Positions 43,155 to 53,350 of a stretch of 64,000 bases of DNA are shown piece after piece (position 1 is the stretch's first letter; each line of letters begins with the position of its first letter). Made by a program: the position numbers and the translations under genes. Source of the stretch: Pararge aegeria. Its lineage: Eukaryota; Arthropoda; Insecta; Lepidoptera; Nymphalidae. The notes under the pieces were generated by a model. That model saw only the letters and a program-made list of their open reading frames with translations. It was not told where the DNA came from and searched no databases. The DNA is taken from NCBI RefSeq assembly GCF_905163445.1, contig NC_053204.1, positions 5,029,501-5,093,500 of the forward strand. The letters are read 5' to 3'.

Positions 43155-43540
43155 AGCCTATCACTGTTTTATTAAAGGCTGGCGTTTAAGCTTGCGGGCT
43201 GGCAGGTAGCTACAGTAGTTCATTAAGATGTTAAAGCTTACTTGTGTCTAAAGTACGTAATTAATTAAAGTATAAAGACTTAAGCGTTCATTCTAGTGGG
43301 TTAGGTTTACTGTATGTTCTGAGTAGTGATATTTTATTCTGTGGTTGCTTTGTCTATAGACCATTCTTCAAGTGCCAAATCTCCATGTCTAACCTGTATA
43401 CTTAGCGTCTTTTTAGATTGCATTCAGTGTGCGAGCAATGAAAAGGCTTCTTTTCTAATTAATGGCAAGCCAATCAAATGGGCCGCCGGATGATAAGTGG
43501 AAAACCTTCCCCTATAACCAGAGCATAATTGCATGGATAA
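43155..43540. other. Unassigned sequence
   Basis: No feature recognised. Confidence 0.4.
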
Positions 43541-43547
43541 CAACCTG

Positions 43548-43692
43548 CGGTAACCTGCATGCCTGAGAGTTCTCAAAGGCACGTGGAGTCCACCGATCCG
43601 TACTGGGCCAGCGTAGTTGACTTCCGCATAAACCGTTCTCATGAGTGGGTGGCCCGTGCCTGCATTGGGCCGATAAAGGGTCAGTATCATAG
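43548..43692 (+). mobile_element. SINE-1 3' half fragment
   Basis: AACCTGCATGCCTGAGAGTT, GTGGAGTCCACCGATCCGTA, CTGGGCCAGCGTAGTTGACT and TGGCCCGTGCCTGCATTGGG in SINE-1 order, with an internal deletion. Confidence 0.7.
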
Positions 43693-43699
43693 ATAAATG

Positions 43700-43800
43700 A
43701 TAAACAGAGCAACACTTCGCAGGGTATGACATACCGCCCTGTTCCCATCTGAGGCGTAGGTGTTAAGCCTCATGTGACATGTCCCTATAACTACTCCGAT
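43700..43800 (-). mobile_element. R9 fragment
   Basis: AACACTTCGCAGGGTATGAC, GAGGCGTAGGTGTTAAGCCT and CATGTGACATGTCCCTATAA are the reverse complement of R9 internal words. Confidence 0.5.
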
Positions 43801-44017
43801 AACCAGGCCCTTCAATGTAAAAGACCGGAGTAAAAGATCGTCCCATCTTTTAATCACACGACAGATATATTTATTGGCCGACACGACAGATATGGATGTT
43901 CATACAACTTTTGCTCGCATGTATTTGGCCAGTACAGCAATTTCGATTCATCTCGAAGAAGTTTGTAAATATAATGCTCAAATTTTCAAAGATGTTTCAA
44001 AGAAAATATTGTTCATT

Positions 44018-44560
44018 ATCATCATTACCATATCAACTCATTACCGGCCCAATAATTACCGGCCCAATAAAGGGCACGGGTCTCCCCCCACAATGGGAAG
44101 GGTTTAGGCCGTTGTCTACCACGCTGGCCCAGTGTGGATTGATCCACAGGCCTTTATAATAAAAATAAATAAAATAAATATACTACGACAATACACACAT
44201 CGCCATCTAGCCCCAAAGTGAGCGTAGCTTGTGTTATGGGTACTAAGATTACTGATGAATATTTTTATGAACGATATATACATAAATACTTAGAAAATAC
44301 ATACCCAGACACTGAAAAACACTTCTGCTCAAACATTTTCCAGTTGTGGGAATCGAACCCACGGCCTTGGACTCAGAAAGCAGGGTTGCTGACACTGCGC
44401 CAGTCGGCCGTCATTTTTAAAACATTATGGAGAACTCTTAGGCATGCAGGTTTCCTCACAAAGTTTTAGGAATATATAACTGCTTAAAACACACATAACT
44501 TTGAAATGTTAGCGAAAGGCCCCTCGAATGCGAAGCCAAATTCTTAACCACTGGGCTGTC
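44018..44560 (-). mobile_element. SINE-1 split by SINE-2
   Basis: The 3' half (44018-44148: CCGGCCCAATAAAGGGCACG, TACCACGCTGGCCCAGTGTG) and the 5' half (44421-44560: AACATTATGGAGAACTCTTA, GGCATGCAGGTTTCCTCA) are separated by a minus-strand SINE-2. 44040-44065 also holds a short duplication of TTACCGGCCCAATAA. Confidence 0.75.
44149..44420 (-). mobile_element. SINE-2 nested in SINE-1
   Basis: Tail (AATAAATAAAATAAATATAC), common 3' block (AAGTGAGCGTAGCTTGTGTT), B-box complement GTGGGAATCGAACCCACGGC and A-box complement GCGCCAGTCGGCCGTC are all present. It is therefore a complete SINE-2 inserted into an older SINE-1. Confidence 0.88.
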
Positions 44561-44860
44561 CGTGACCGCTTCGAAAAATTCGAAAATATTGTTATATCGT
44601 TACTATCTTATACCTTTGCCTATACCAGTATGTACCGGAACACGCATACAAACAGGAATCATATCATAACAGTAAATGTAACCGCATGGTTGTTCTCGGA
44701 ACGCGGTGGTCGGTAAATAGATCCAGCTCTTATTACACTGTGCCAGAATGGAAATAGATTTAGACCACGTTTCGACATAACGATTTGTGTTCTTGGATAT
44801 AGATTACTGGTATAGGTAACTTTTTAAAGAACGCGACGATGCGAAAAAAAAACAGGTTGG
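44561..44860. other. Unassigned sequence
   Basis: No feature recognised. Confidence 0.35.
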
Positions 44861-44864
44861 TTGA

Positions 44865-45108
44865 CAATGTAAGATGGTGATAACAAAAAGAACACCCGGC
44901 ATAGTTTGTTGAGGGCTTCTTTTAGATCAGGGAGCGTTTGGAAACCTCTTAGCTTTAGTTTTTAGTTTACGAATGTGATGGCAATAACTGCCATCACTAC
45001 TCAATGCTATGTACACATTTTGTATGTGATCAACGCATCAAAAGTGCCATCTATGTGCCTATTTGATAAAGAAATATTTGACTTTGACTTTGACTTTGAT
45101 GTCACATC
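44865..45108 (+). mobile_element. LINE-C 3' end
   Basis: GGTGATAACAAAAAGAACAC, TAGTTTGTTGAGGGCTTCTT, ATCAACGCATCAAAAGTGCC, ATGTGCCTATTTGATAAAGA and a (GACTTT) tail. Truncated 5'. Confidence 0.8.
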
Positions 45109-45186
45109 AGATGTAAAACGAAGAAAATAATTTAAAAAATGTTAGATACAAAACTTTTAAACTAAATGTTAAAAAAAAATTAAATG

Positions 45187-45305
45187 TACATTGCCGAAGA
45201 TCTGTTTGGTGTGGAGTATAAGGATTGAAGAAATTATAAATTACACCATACAGATTCTTCTGCTTTCCGCGGAGTATAGCAAATTAAGCTTAATTTTCAT
45301 AATAT
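45187..45305 (+). repeat. Half of the inverted-repeat element of 39011-39310
   Basis: ACATTGCCGAAGATCTGTTT and GTGTGGAGTATAAGGATTGA match both arms of that element. AGTATAGCAAATTAAGCTTA continues the right flank. Only one arm is present. Confidence 0.7.
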
Positions 45306-45685
45306 GTCATGGATTTCCGCAAAGTAACCCCTGCTCCTATACAAAACTACGGAACACAACTAAAACAAATTACGGAACTCCAAAAATAACAAGGTCTCTA
45401 GATAATAGTCTTCTTAAAACATTCATTAGCCATTTCGTACTCTTTAAGTGTCCAAATGAGAGTAATTTGTCCTTAAATAATTGCAATACTTTGGCATTAC
45501 CTTACACGCCTTTTCCGCGTATTTTTCATAAACGGTTAAAAAAATTTAATACAGTACTTAATTGTAGACTTATTTAGCAATGTTTCCAATTTGCTTAAAT
45601 ATCCAGTACATTATATAATTCAAAGTTTTACAGAGATATTCTGGAATTCTCTTTCAGAAATATCCGGGGTCAATATCACGGTTTT
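45306..45685. other. Unassigned sequence
   Basis: A plus-strand frame (45191-45577) is open for 128 codons but begins inside repeat sequence and shows no family motif. I do not call it a gene. Confidence 0.4.
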
Positions 45686-45689
45686 TATA

Positions 45690-45856
45690 AATAATTATCT
45701 TTATATATATATTTCTTGTGTGCGTGTGTATGTCACTGAACTCCTCCTAAACGGCTGGACCGATTTGAATGATTTTTTTAGTATGCGTTTGGGTGGCACC
45801 CTGGATGGTTTAGATTCACAAATCAGCCCGACAGATGGCGTTGGGGTCCGCTAGTA
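45690..45856 (+). mobile_element. HEL-like element ending GGGTCCGCTAGT
   Basis: CTCCTAAACGGCTGGACCGA and TTTGGGTGGCACCCTGGATG are followed by GATGGCGTTGGGGTCCGCTA and GTATAATA. End architecture is HEL-like but the sequence is another subfamily. Confidence 0.5.
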
Positions 45857-46034
45857 TAATATATGATAATAATAAAGCTTTATTTACATTCCTTACAATG
45901 AAGTATCTTACTGGCGAAATATAATATAGTTAAATATAATTTTTCTTGATCCTAATCTCTTATTTTCTATTTATGATGTTTTCTTAACTTAGTAATATCT
46001 AATTTATAAAAGCGTGGTAAAAGGTCCTCCATAA

Positions 46035-46200
46035 TTGTCCATTTGTACCTGTCCTTTGCTACAGTAACCGCAATTTTCGCGATGTCGTCCTCCCATCTTC
46101 TCAAAGGCCTACCGAGTCTTATTTTCAAATCCATGGGATGCCAGTTGATAACAATTTTTGTCCATCTACTATCTCGACATCTTTAAATGTAACCCGCCAA
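46035..46200 (-). pseudogene. RTE-like LINE C-terminal fragment
   Basis: The minus strand reads RWTKIVINWHPMDLKIRLGR, then PLRRWEDDIAKIAVTVAKDR and YKWTIMED. WxP...LGRPxxRWxDDIxK is typical of endonuclease/reverse transcriptase LINE C-termini. It is distinct from the copies at 42882 and 54600. Confidence 0.65.
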
Positions 46201-46214
46201 CCTCCATTTAAGTT

Positions 46215-46370
46215 CCTTCCTCCTTAGTAATAAATAAATATACTACGACCTAGACACATGCATACTTTTGGGGTTAAGGGTACTAAGATGACTGCTGGAT
46301 AAACACCCAGACACTAAAAAGATTCGTCACACAAACATTTTCCAGTTATGGGAATCGAACCCACAGCCGG
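46215..46370 (-). mobile_element. SINE-2 fragment
   Basis: AATAAATATACTACGACCTA, GGTACTAAGATGACTG and TTATGGGAATCGAACCCACA (B-box complement) match SINE-2; the middle is shortened and the head is lost. Confidence 0.7.
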
Positions 46371-46429
46371 CCTTTGAATCTTGGTCGGTAACTATGGGCC
46401 TCATAAAGAGACTCAGAGTTATAATCGAA

Positions 46430-46600
46430 GCGTTAATAACCTAGAGGTTAGAGCTTCAGTCCCTTCTGGGGAGGCCAAGTTCGACCACACCTCTATCTAA
46501 GTTGTCAGAGTTATGTGCGTTTTTAATATAAGCCATTAAAATATCAGATGCTTTAACGGTGAAGGAAAACAGCGTGAATAAACTTGCATGCAATGGCGGT
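46430..46600 (+). mobile_element. SINE-1 5' half, degraded
   Basis: GGGGAGGCCAAGTTCGACCA (B-box region), AGAGTTATGTGCGTTTTTAA, CATTAAAATATCAGATGCTT and ACGGTGAAGGAAAACAGCGT; then lost. Confidence 0.65.
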
Positions 46601-47980
46601 ACTGCCATAGAAGCTGAAAAGCCGGGCTTGCGTAGCAATAAATATATTTTTAAATTTTGCCCGACTATTCCGAAATGCAATTCACAAAATAATTATTACT
46701 TAATAGCAATTTAGAAAAAAACCCAATATTTTAAGTTTTGCTCAAGATGTATCGACAATGAGTATAGCACCACGTTACTCTGTCAGGTAGACTCTTTGTT
46801 AGCATCTGGCTGCTAGAATGACTTATTGATGACATCATTATTTTGCTCTATGGACGGCTGTACGGTGACATACCGTTGCCTCTGTCCGAAAGAATAAAGA
46901 AAAACAAAAAAAAATGCTGTATTGGTTAGCGACGAAATATCACGATCGTGCTCAGATCGTGTCTTCGTTCATGATCGGAGCTCTTGCTTTGTCTCGCTCA
47001 CACTCAATTTATGGAGAGAGAGTGACAAAATAATATAAATGTTTCATTATAACTCTAAAAATATGCCAATGTTCAGGCATAGACCACAAACCGCATGACA
47101 ACAGAAAGCGTAGGTACTACAAAAAGTGGTTTTCCATCCGCCCTCAGCGCACAGACCTTTACATTACTAGGATTCCTTTACATTTAGAGTTCTTTATAAA
47201 TTGGCTGTGTTGTCAAACCATCCAGTGATAAATAATCTTCGATTCCTACTTTTTTTTAGATATGCGGGATCTTTTTAAACTGGGTACGTTATGTGAAGCT
47301 GTTTAAACGAGTTCAATAAACTGCGGTGTGTGAGATCAACTTATCAATTAGGTATTGGTATGGAAGCTTCAAGCTGTTTTATTTGTTATGGGGTACTTTA
47401 ATCGATATTCCATGCTATATAATTTTACACCCAGTCATCTTAAAAAGAGTAGGTTAATTGACCTACTGATAGCGTGTCACTCGCGATTTTATGAGATGCT
47501 GAATACTCTAACTCTATGTAGTTTTTCACAGCAAAATAGAAACTGTTACTCTGTATTTCTTACCAAATTGTTATCCTTTGTACACGATATACTTAATTTA
47601 CTCTATTGAAATTATTATTCTATTTTAGTAATTTACAAAAAAAAATCGAATTAAATACTATCTATTAAGTAAGGATAAGTAATTATTTCAGTATTATTTA
47701 ATTAATATACTGATGTTATATTTATCGGATCGGAATAGATAAATAGAGTTAAATTAACCAGTTAATGCAGCAATTGTAAAAAATAAAGTTGGACGTACCT
47801 ACTAACTTTTGTAAACTGGTTAAAACTGGTATATTTAGCGACATTTAATGAGAAACCTTTTTCTTATTTACCCGGTTAAATAACCTAACCAAAACCTTTA
47901 CTTTAATTATGTCAGTATCTGGTTAATAACAGAAACCGGTTTATATGGACCGGTTTTCAAGTCCTGGCCGCGGATTATGT
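46600..47980. other. About 1.4 kb unassigned AT-rich sequence
   Basis: Small frames are without homology. GGTTAAACTGG-like and ACCGGTTT words recur at 47810-47960. Confidence 0.4.
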
Positions 47981-48052
47981 TTTTTTTTAATCTGACTGAA
48001 ATGTCAACTGCTGTCTAAGATGGTAGCGGTCTAACCAGTAAGGCGTATAGCC

Positions 48053-48627
48053 AGTGGCGTGCACTTTATATCTGCACAAAACTGCCTACCCAAAAATTTT
48101 CATACAATTTTTATTAGTGTTTTACCTACACTTCGGTATCATCAATTTTATAAATTAAAAATGCATATAAAACTTTTCGGAACCTTTTTTTTTTATAATT
48201 TTTAGTAGTGTTTTTACCTACACTTGGTGGAATTATCAAGTGGAGGACTTGGAGGAAAATATAAAAAAAAGCAATGTGTCATCTCTTGTTTCAAACGTGT
48301 CTCATTGTAATATGGACCTTTGAAAAAGTAGATCGAAACTGCAGCGTGTCCTACTAGATGACGCTGCAGTCGCTATAAGACTGATGTGAAAGGCATATAC
48401 TAATTTCGCCAACGACGGTAGGAGAGCCGTAGCTTAATTGGTGAAAGCGCTCAGGCCGTGATTGCCCGAGAGACGCAGGTTCAAATCCTGTCGCTTCCGA
48501 AAATTTTTATATGCATTTTAAATTTATAAAATTTCATACAACTTGTATAGAAGGAGATTTTTTTAATTTTATGCGATCTTCCTGCTTTATGCCTACTCTG
48601 GTTAAAACCCCTATGTACGCCACTGGG
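48053..48627. mobile_element. Fold-back element with CAGTGGCGT ends and a tRNA-like core
   Basis: CAGTGGCGTGCAC at 48053 and GTACGCCACTG at 48615-48625 are inverse ends like those of the MITE at 39626. Inside, ATTTTATAAATTAAAAATGC (48149 on) pairs with the stretch 48512-48545. TTTACCTACACTT occurs twice (48120 and 48213). The host is SINE-3; no clear 8-bp target duplication remains. Confidence 0.65.
48421..48499 (+). tRNA. tRNA-like sequence (probable pseudogene)
   Basis: It has an A-box region TAGCTTAATTGGTGAAAGCG and a B box GGTTCAAATCC within a GCAGG/CCTGT T-arm. The D stem is GCTT/AAGC. The anticodon arm can form CTCAGGC/GCCCGAG with one mismatch around loop CGTGATT. The acceptor stem pairs poorly and position 33 is not T, so it is unlikely to be a working tRNA. 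It may instead act as a Pol III promoter inside a mobile element. Confidence 0.5.
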
Positions 48628-48800
48628 TAGGGCAGTAATATTAAACCTATACCCCTTGTCTTAAAACGTTAAACCGCTTAGCGGCACGTCTTTATTGGCA
48701 CATCCCACCAGACCAGAGCAGAGAAAATTCTGATATTAAAAATTGTCCCTGCCGGGATCGAACCCGGAACCACCCACTAATAAGACCACAGCAATCATGC

Positions 48801-49094
48801 TCAGGGACGTCGCATTGCAATATTCATAACATTACACTGCAACCACTTCGTGTGTCAGAACCTCAAGTACTAGGATGTTATGAACGTGCAGGAGTACGGA
48901 AGTTTGAACGGAATTAGTAAATAGTTAATGCGTGGTTAAAATTAATTACTTTTTAATTACAAACTAACACTTAGTAAGCGCTTAAGAGTTAATTAACCGT
49001 ACATTTTTAAACCACATTTAAACACCCGTAGGCTAATGGGTTACTTCACTCTCACCATCATTCATCTAAGCTGATGATATTGATGATTTATTTG
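48801..49094. other. Unassigned sequence
   Basis: No feature recognised. Confidence 0.35.
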
Positions 49095-49096
49095 TT

Positions 49097-49350
49097 ACGG
49101 CCGATTGGCGCAGTTTGCAGCCACCCTGCTTTCTGAGCCCAAGGCCGTGGGTTCGATTCCTACTACTAAAAAATGTTTATGTGATGAGCATTAATGCTTT
49201 TCAGTGACTGGGTTTTTATATGTATATTCTAAGTATTTATGTATATAATTCATAAAAATATTCATCAGGCATCTTAGTACCCATAACACAAGCTACGCTT
49301 ACTTTGGGGCTAGATGGCGATGTATTGTGGTATTATATTTATTATTTATT
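49097..49350 (+). mobile_element. SINE-2
   Basis: Head GGCCGATTGGCGCAGTTTGC (A box), GGCCGTGGGTTCGATTCCTA (B box), then ATGAGCATTAATGCTTTTCA, CATCAGGCATCTTAGTACCC, ACACAAGCTACGCTTACTTT and a TTTATTTATTT tail. It is complete and well conserved. Confidence 0.87.
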
Positions 49351-49569
49351 TATATTACATTAAGATATACTAAGTTTCTAAATACTGAGCTACATATTAA
49401 ATGTTCACCTTATTTTATCACATGCATTTTTTACATTTATCGGTCAATATAAACCAATACAACTAACGTGCAATTAAATTAATTTAACTTGGGTTCTAAA
49501 AATACATTAAATCGTGGTAAAAAAAAACTCTTAATATTAAAATATAAAATTAAATTAAATTATAATAAA

Positions 49570-49840
49570 AGGAAGCTGTGATATCATTGGGTATAAGGTC
49601 GACTTCACTTTCGAAGTTATGTGCGTTTTAAGTAATTAAAATATGACTTGCTTCAACGGTAAAGGAAAACATCGTTGCCTGCATGCCTGAGAGTCCTCCA
49701 GAATGTTCTGAAAGGTGTGTGGTGTCCACCCATCAGCACTGGGCCAGCGTGGCGGACTACGGCCTTAACCCCTTCTCATTGTGGACACGTGCTCTGTACA
49801 GAGCCGATAGTGGGTTGATGTCATGATGATAATGAAATTA
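49570..49840 (+). mobile_element. SINE-1 with deleted B box
   Basis: The head AGCTGTGATATCATTGGGTA is joined directly to TTTCGAAGTTATGTGCGTTT, so the B-box segment is deleted. The 3' half is good (GGGCCAGCGTGGCGGACTAC) and ends GGTTGATGTCATGATGATAA. It could not promote its own transcription. Confidence 0.8.
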
Positions 49841-50260
49841 AATTGAGAATTACACTAAAATTAAATTTATATAAACTAACTGATAACTTATTAAGTACTG
49901 CAACTTTTTAATAACTTGCTAAATCTTTAATAGTTTAATAGCAATATTATAAGAAGTAATAACGACCACTTTCCACCCAAACTGAGTGCAAATGATGATT
50001 ATGATTCATGTGTCCATTAACTTCCCACTGCTGGGCAAACGTTTTAGACTACATCAACACTTGTACCAGGTGATAATGTAGTCAAGAACTAAATAGTTTT
50101 GGTACAAAAATAAAATAAGGTCTTAAGAGATAAATTTGCCTTGTGGCAACATTACGATACATTTTTTTTTATTCCATTACAAGTCGAGGACTCTACTGGT
50201 TGCTTGTTAGATACTCTAAGCTGTCAACAGACAGCAAACTGATGATTTATTTATTTTTTT
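49841..50260. other. SINE-3 scraps in both orientations
   Basis: 50025-50105 (TTTTAGACTACATCAACACT, GGTGATAATGTAGTCAAGAA) is a plus-strand SINE-3 tail part. 50165-50240 resembles the minus-strand tail. The rest is unassigned. Confidence 0.4.
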
Positions 50261-50261
50261 A

Positions 50262-50370
50262 TTTAAACATCTTTATTGCGTAATAAAGGAGAAATTACAA
50301 ATATAGTTAAACAAAAAATTAAAAGCAAAAGGCGACCTTATCACTAAAAGTGATCTCTGCCAGGTGATGA
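50262..50370 (-). mobile_element. LINE-E 3' end
   Basis: AAACATCTTTATTGCGTAAT, AAAGGCGACCTTATCACTAA and GTGATCTCTGCCAGG are the reverse complement of the LINE-E terminus. Confidence 0.7.
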
Positions 50371-50409
50371 TGTACAAAACAGCACTCAAACCTATTTGGA
50401 CATATGTAT

Positions 50410-50607
50410 ATCTAAGACATCGTGAGGAAACCTGCATACCTGAGAGTTGTTCATAATGTTCTTAAATGCGTGTGAAATCCACCAATACGCATTGGGCCAG
50501 CGTGGTGGACTGTGGCCTAAATCCTTCTTATTGTGAGAGGAGATCGGTGCCCTGTATAGGCCGGAAATGGGTTTAAAATTGATCGGATTTAAAAGCAAAT
50601 TTGCTAT
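50410..50607 (+). mobile_element. SINE-1, 5'-truncated, with unusual 3' extension
   Basis: CGTGAGGAAACCTGCATACC, GCATTGGGCCAGCGTGGTGG and GTGCCCTGTATAGGCCGG, then instead of the TGATGATGA tail an extension GGATTTAAAAGCAAATTTGC shared with 52242-52580. Confidence 0.75.
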
Positions 50608-50624
50608 CAATGTTGTTGAGATTT

Positions 50625-50800
50625 AGAGATCGCTTAGCGGCACGTGTTTGTCAGTAGGGTGGTAACTAGCCACTAGAAATCCTAAGTAGATGGTACTCAA
50701 AATACCTAACAATTTTGGCACGACCTGGGTTTCGAACCCAAGACATCGCGATTCGTAGTTAAACATGCTAAACACTAGACCAACGAGGCAGTCTCAGATC
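50625..50800 (-). mobile_element. SINE-3-like element, variant head
   Basis: GATCGCTTAGCGGCACGTGT and AGGGTGGTAACTAGCCAC are SINE-3 body. The head part GGGTTTCGAACCCAAGACAT is a strong B-box complement. A-box complement words such as CTAGACCAACGAGGCAG differ from other SINE-3 copies and recur near 18120. Confidence 0.6.
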
Positions 50801-51180
50801 TTACGATTACTATATCATAATTGAAACCACAATCCATCTTTTAATTACAAACAGCACGAGTTCAGTTACCAATTAGAATGTTTAAAGTGGTTCTATTTAT
50901 GAACATCCTGTATACAGTTCTCTTGCGGTACATATCCGCTACAGTTCAATTGCTGATAGCTCGATTTGATTCGATACTATTTAATATTTATTTTTAGTAG
51001 TATCCAGTAAAGCTTCTTGTGACAGAGCTCGGCCACAGCAGTGGGAAGTTAATGGACCGTGGGCAAAAGCTAGTCTATACATATAATAAAATCGTAGAAT
51101 CCCTGTATCTGTACATAAAAGATTTTTGCAAAAAGATAACGGGAGAAGAACAACGGGTGTGTAATTATGTACACGCGTTA
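50801..51180. other. Unassigned; HEL-like end at 51050
   Basis: GGACCGTGGGCAAAAGCTAG at 51054 resembles a HEL terminus. The frame 51019-51372 crosses this and R5 and is not a gene. Confidence 0.35.
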
Positions 51181-51182
51181 GA

Positions 51183-51480
51183 AGTTATACTTCTTTGGCG
51201 TAACAAAATAAGAATATTTTCAGAAATTTTACTTACGCCTTATTCTTATACGTTTGCAGAGAAAACGACACTAACAATAGAAACCAGGTATTTAATACAC
51301 CGAAAGTTTAATTATATCGCGTTATCTACTAGTTATCTCATTACCGGACTACCAAGTCTCACTGAACATTAAAATTTGAGGTTTTTGTACAATTGAATCA
51401 ATTAAATCACCGGAATGAGCCCGGAAACTTTGACAATTGAAAGTATAAATTGTCAAACCTTATAGCTAACTTCAGGGTGT
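51183..51480 (-). repeat. R5 dispersed repeat, copy 2
   Basis: In reverse it has the same word order as 29085-29300, with about 80 extra bases in the middle. TTATACTTCTTTGGCGTAAC (51185) and CAATTGAATCAATTAAATCA (51390) mark its two ends. Confidence 0.72.
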
Positions 51481-51484
51481 TAGT

Positions 51485-52238
51485 TATTTGTGACGGTGTG
51501 CGCTCGCATCGTAAAAAGTGAGCTGGCGGACGATATTCCCCTCTCACTCGGTTTCGCAACAACCTTCATCCTGTTAAAACCGTGTAACCATGTGCGCGCG
51601 CATTTCGTTACATCATATAATTTCACTCCCATGACTTTTTCCTAACGCTTAGCGGCTTAGAAGTTAAACTTCAAGAACCGAATTTTTACCGATAATTTTT
51701 TTTTATGAATCAAGCCTATATACTATGTTTTACTACTAGCTATTAGTCGCGATATTGCTACTACTACTAACTTTGATGGAAAATGTGGGTGTTTTCCGAT
51801 AAGCATTATACGTCTGCGCAACCCGTTTGGATGTATTATAATGATGGGTGTACATGATGTGTGTGCGTAATGTTATGTATTGTGATTGCGTAAACAATGA
51901 ATATATAAGGAGTAGCAACAATTGCGTCTGACTTGCTGACATTTCTTTATCTGTCTCTTAACTCGAAACTCTTTATCAGATCTTTATGAAATTTAAATGA
52001 AATGATTTCGGAATAAACACCGTTTTGAACAAAAAAATAGAAAATGCAAATCCGTCTATAAAGATTTACGCACAAACATACTCGTACTTTAAAATAAATC
52101 GAACTGACAACCACTTTTTTAAAGTGAGTCGTTTAATAAAAGAGCGTAAAAAAGCAAATGAAATATTTGTCAGTTTACAATGTGTTTTTCTGTTTCTCTG
52201 TTTGTTATTGCATAACGTTAATATCACTGAGAAGATCA
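51485..52238. other. Unassigned sequence
   Basis: No feature recognised. Several A-rich open frames without homology. Confidence 0.4.
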
Positions 52239-52241
52239 CTA

Positions 52242-52580
52242 TGAAGCGGTGATAGCGCATTGGGTATGAACTCGACCTTACTTTCGGGGGGGCCGAGTTC
52301 GAATCGAATTTGAATCCCAGCACATCTGTAACTTTTCTAAGTTAGGTGTGTTTTAAAATTGTAATATCACTTACTTCAAGGGTGAAGGAAAGACAACGTG
52401 AGGAAACCTGCATGCCTAAGAGTTCTACATAATGTTAACAAAGGTGAGTGGAGCCCACCAATCCGCACTGGGCCAGCGTGGTGGACTATTCCCGTTCACA
52501 TTGAGGGAGGAGAACCGTGCCCTGTAGTGGGCCGGTAAAAGACTTAAGATTGATTGGATTTAAAAGCAAATTTGCTATGT
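52242..52580 (+). mobile_element. SINE-1, full length, with 3' extension
   Basis: Head GAAGCGGTGATAGCGCATTG, then a B-box segment with an internal partial duplication (GAGTTCGAATCGAATTTGAA). Body AGGAAACCTGCATGCCTAAG and GGGCCAGCGTGGTGGACTAT. It ends with GGATTTAAAAGCAAATTTGC like the copy at 50410. Confidence 0.82.
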
Positions 52581-52975
52581 TTATAGCTGATACTCCGTCC
52601 TAATATATAGTTACTAATAAATAAGTTGAGCCTCCCACCGAATGAGTTAGAACGTCTCAAGCGTTCCCGGGAAATAAATCCCAGGACTACGCACCTGGAG
52701 TTTTGGAATGTTGCCTTAGATCGTTGCTTGGTCTAAGTAAGAAGCGTCAGCGTTTTGATAACGCACGCTTGACTTATCAATACGCTGTAATCTGGTGAAT
52801 GCGTGACGTGAGGGCGATACAAAAACTGTGAAAATTTGATAGCGAGATAAGTTAGTGAAGATAGAAAGAAAGTTAGCTACGTTTTGTACATTTTTTTAAT
52901 ATGTATATACATGTTTATATTATACATAAATTAATATATATAAATATATTTATTTATATGTATGTGCATACATAC
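52581..52975. other. Unassigned sequence
   Basis: A TATATAAAT-rich stretch at 52900-52960; no gene seen. Confidence 0.4.
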
Positions 52976-52977
52976 AC

Positions 52978-53350
52978 AACGTGTAAATGAAAACCAAAAT
53001 AATAATTCATTGGCTTTAGAGATATATTAAGTATCGTCTCTGAGACTTATCTGTGAAACTGAAAACCTAATAGTTTTTTAGGAAACAACTGCCATAGTTT
53101 TTACTGAAAGAAATCAGATACAGCCCTATCATTTCAGGCAAAATTAAAATCATGTGACTCCTGTCCTCCATGTCCGGTATGCGTTGCGTAGCTTATCTTC
53201 AATAGGGTTGTCAGAAGTAAACACTTTGAATTTGATTGCACGGAACATAAATATGCTTTTTTTGATTTAATATTTTTCCAGGGTGATTCGTTATGAAATA
53301 AACTTATGCATCCTTCCATATTATTTCGTATTTCTGTGACACGTTGCATA
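52978..53350 (+). repeat. R8 dispersed repeat, copy 4 (uninterrupted)
   Basis: The full word order is GTAAATGAAAACC, CGTCTCTGAGACTTATCTGT, CTGAAAGAAATCAGATACAG, ATCATGTGACTCC, TCTTCAATAGGGTTGTCAGA and ATTTCGTATTTCTGTGACAC. It is the reference copy for the three others. Confidence 0.78.

Larger units (their letters stand above)
47985..48800 (-). mobile_element. SINE-3, split by a palindromic element
   Basis: The tail side (TGTCTAAGATGGTAGCGGTC) ends at about 48052. The head side resumes at about 48628 with CCGCTTAGCGGCACGTCTTT, CCCACCAGACCAGAGCAGAG and GCCGGGATCGAACCCGGAAC (a good B-box complement). Confidence 0.75.

Noticed and set aside
45191..45577. Possible 128-residue gene
   Set aside because: It begins inside a fold-back repeat and shows no family motif.
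48421..48499. Functional tRNA gene
   Set aside because: Acceptor stem pairs poorly and the base before the presumed anticodon is not T; kept only as tRNA-like.
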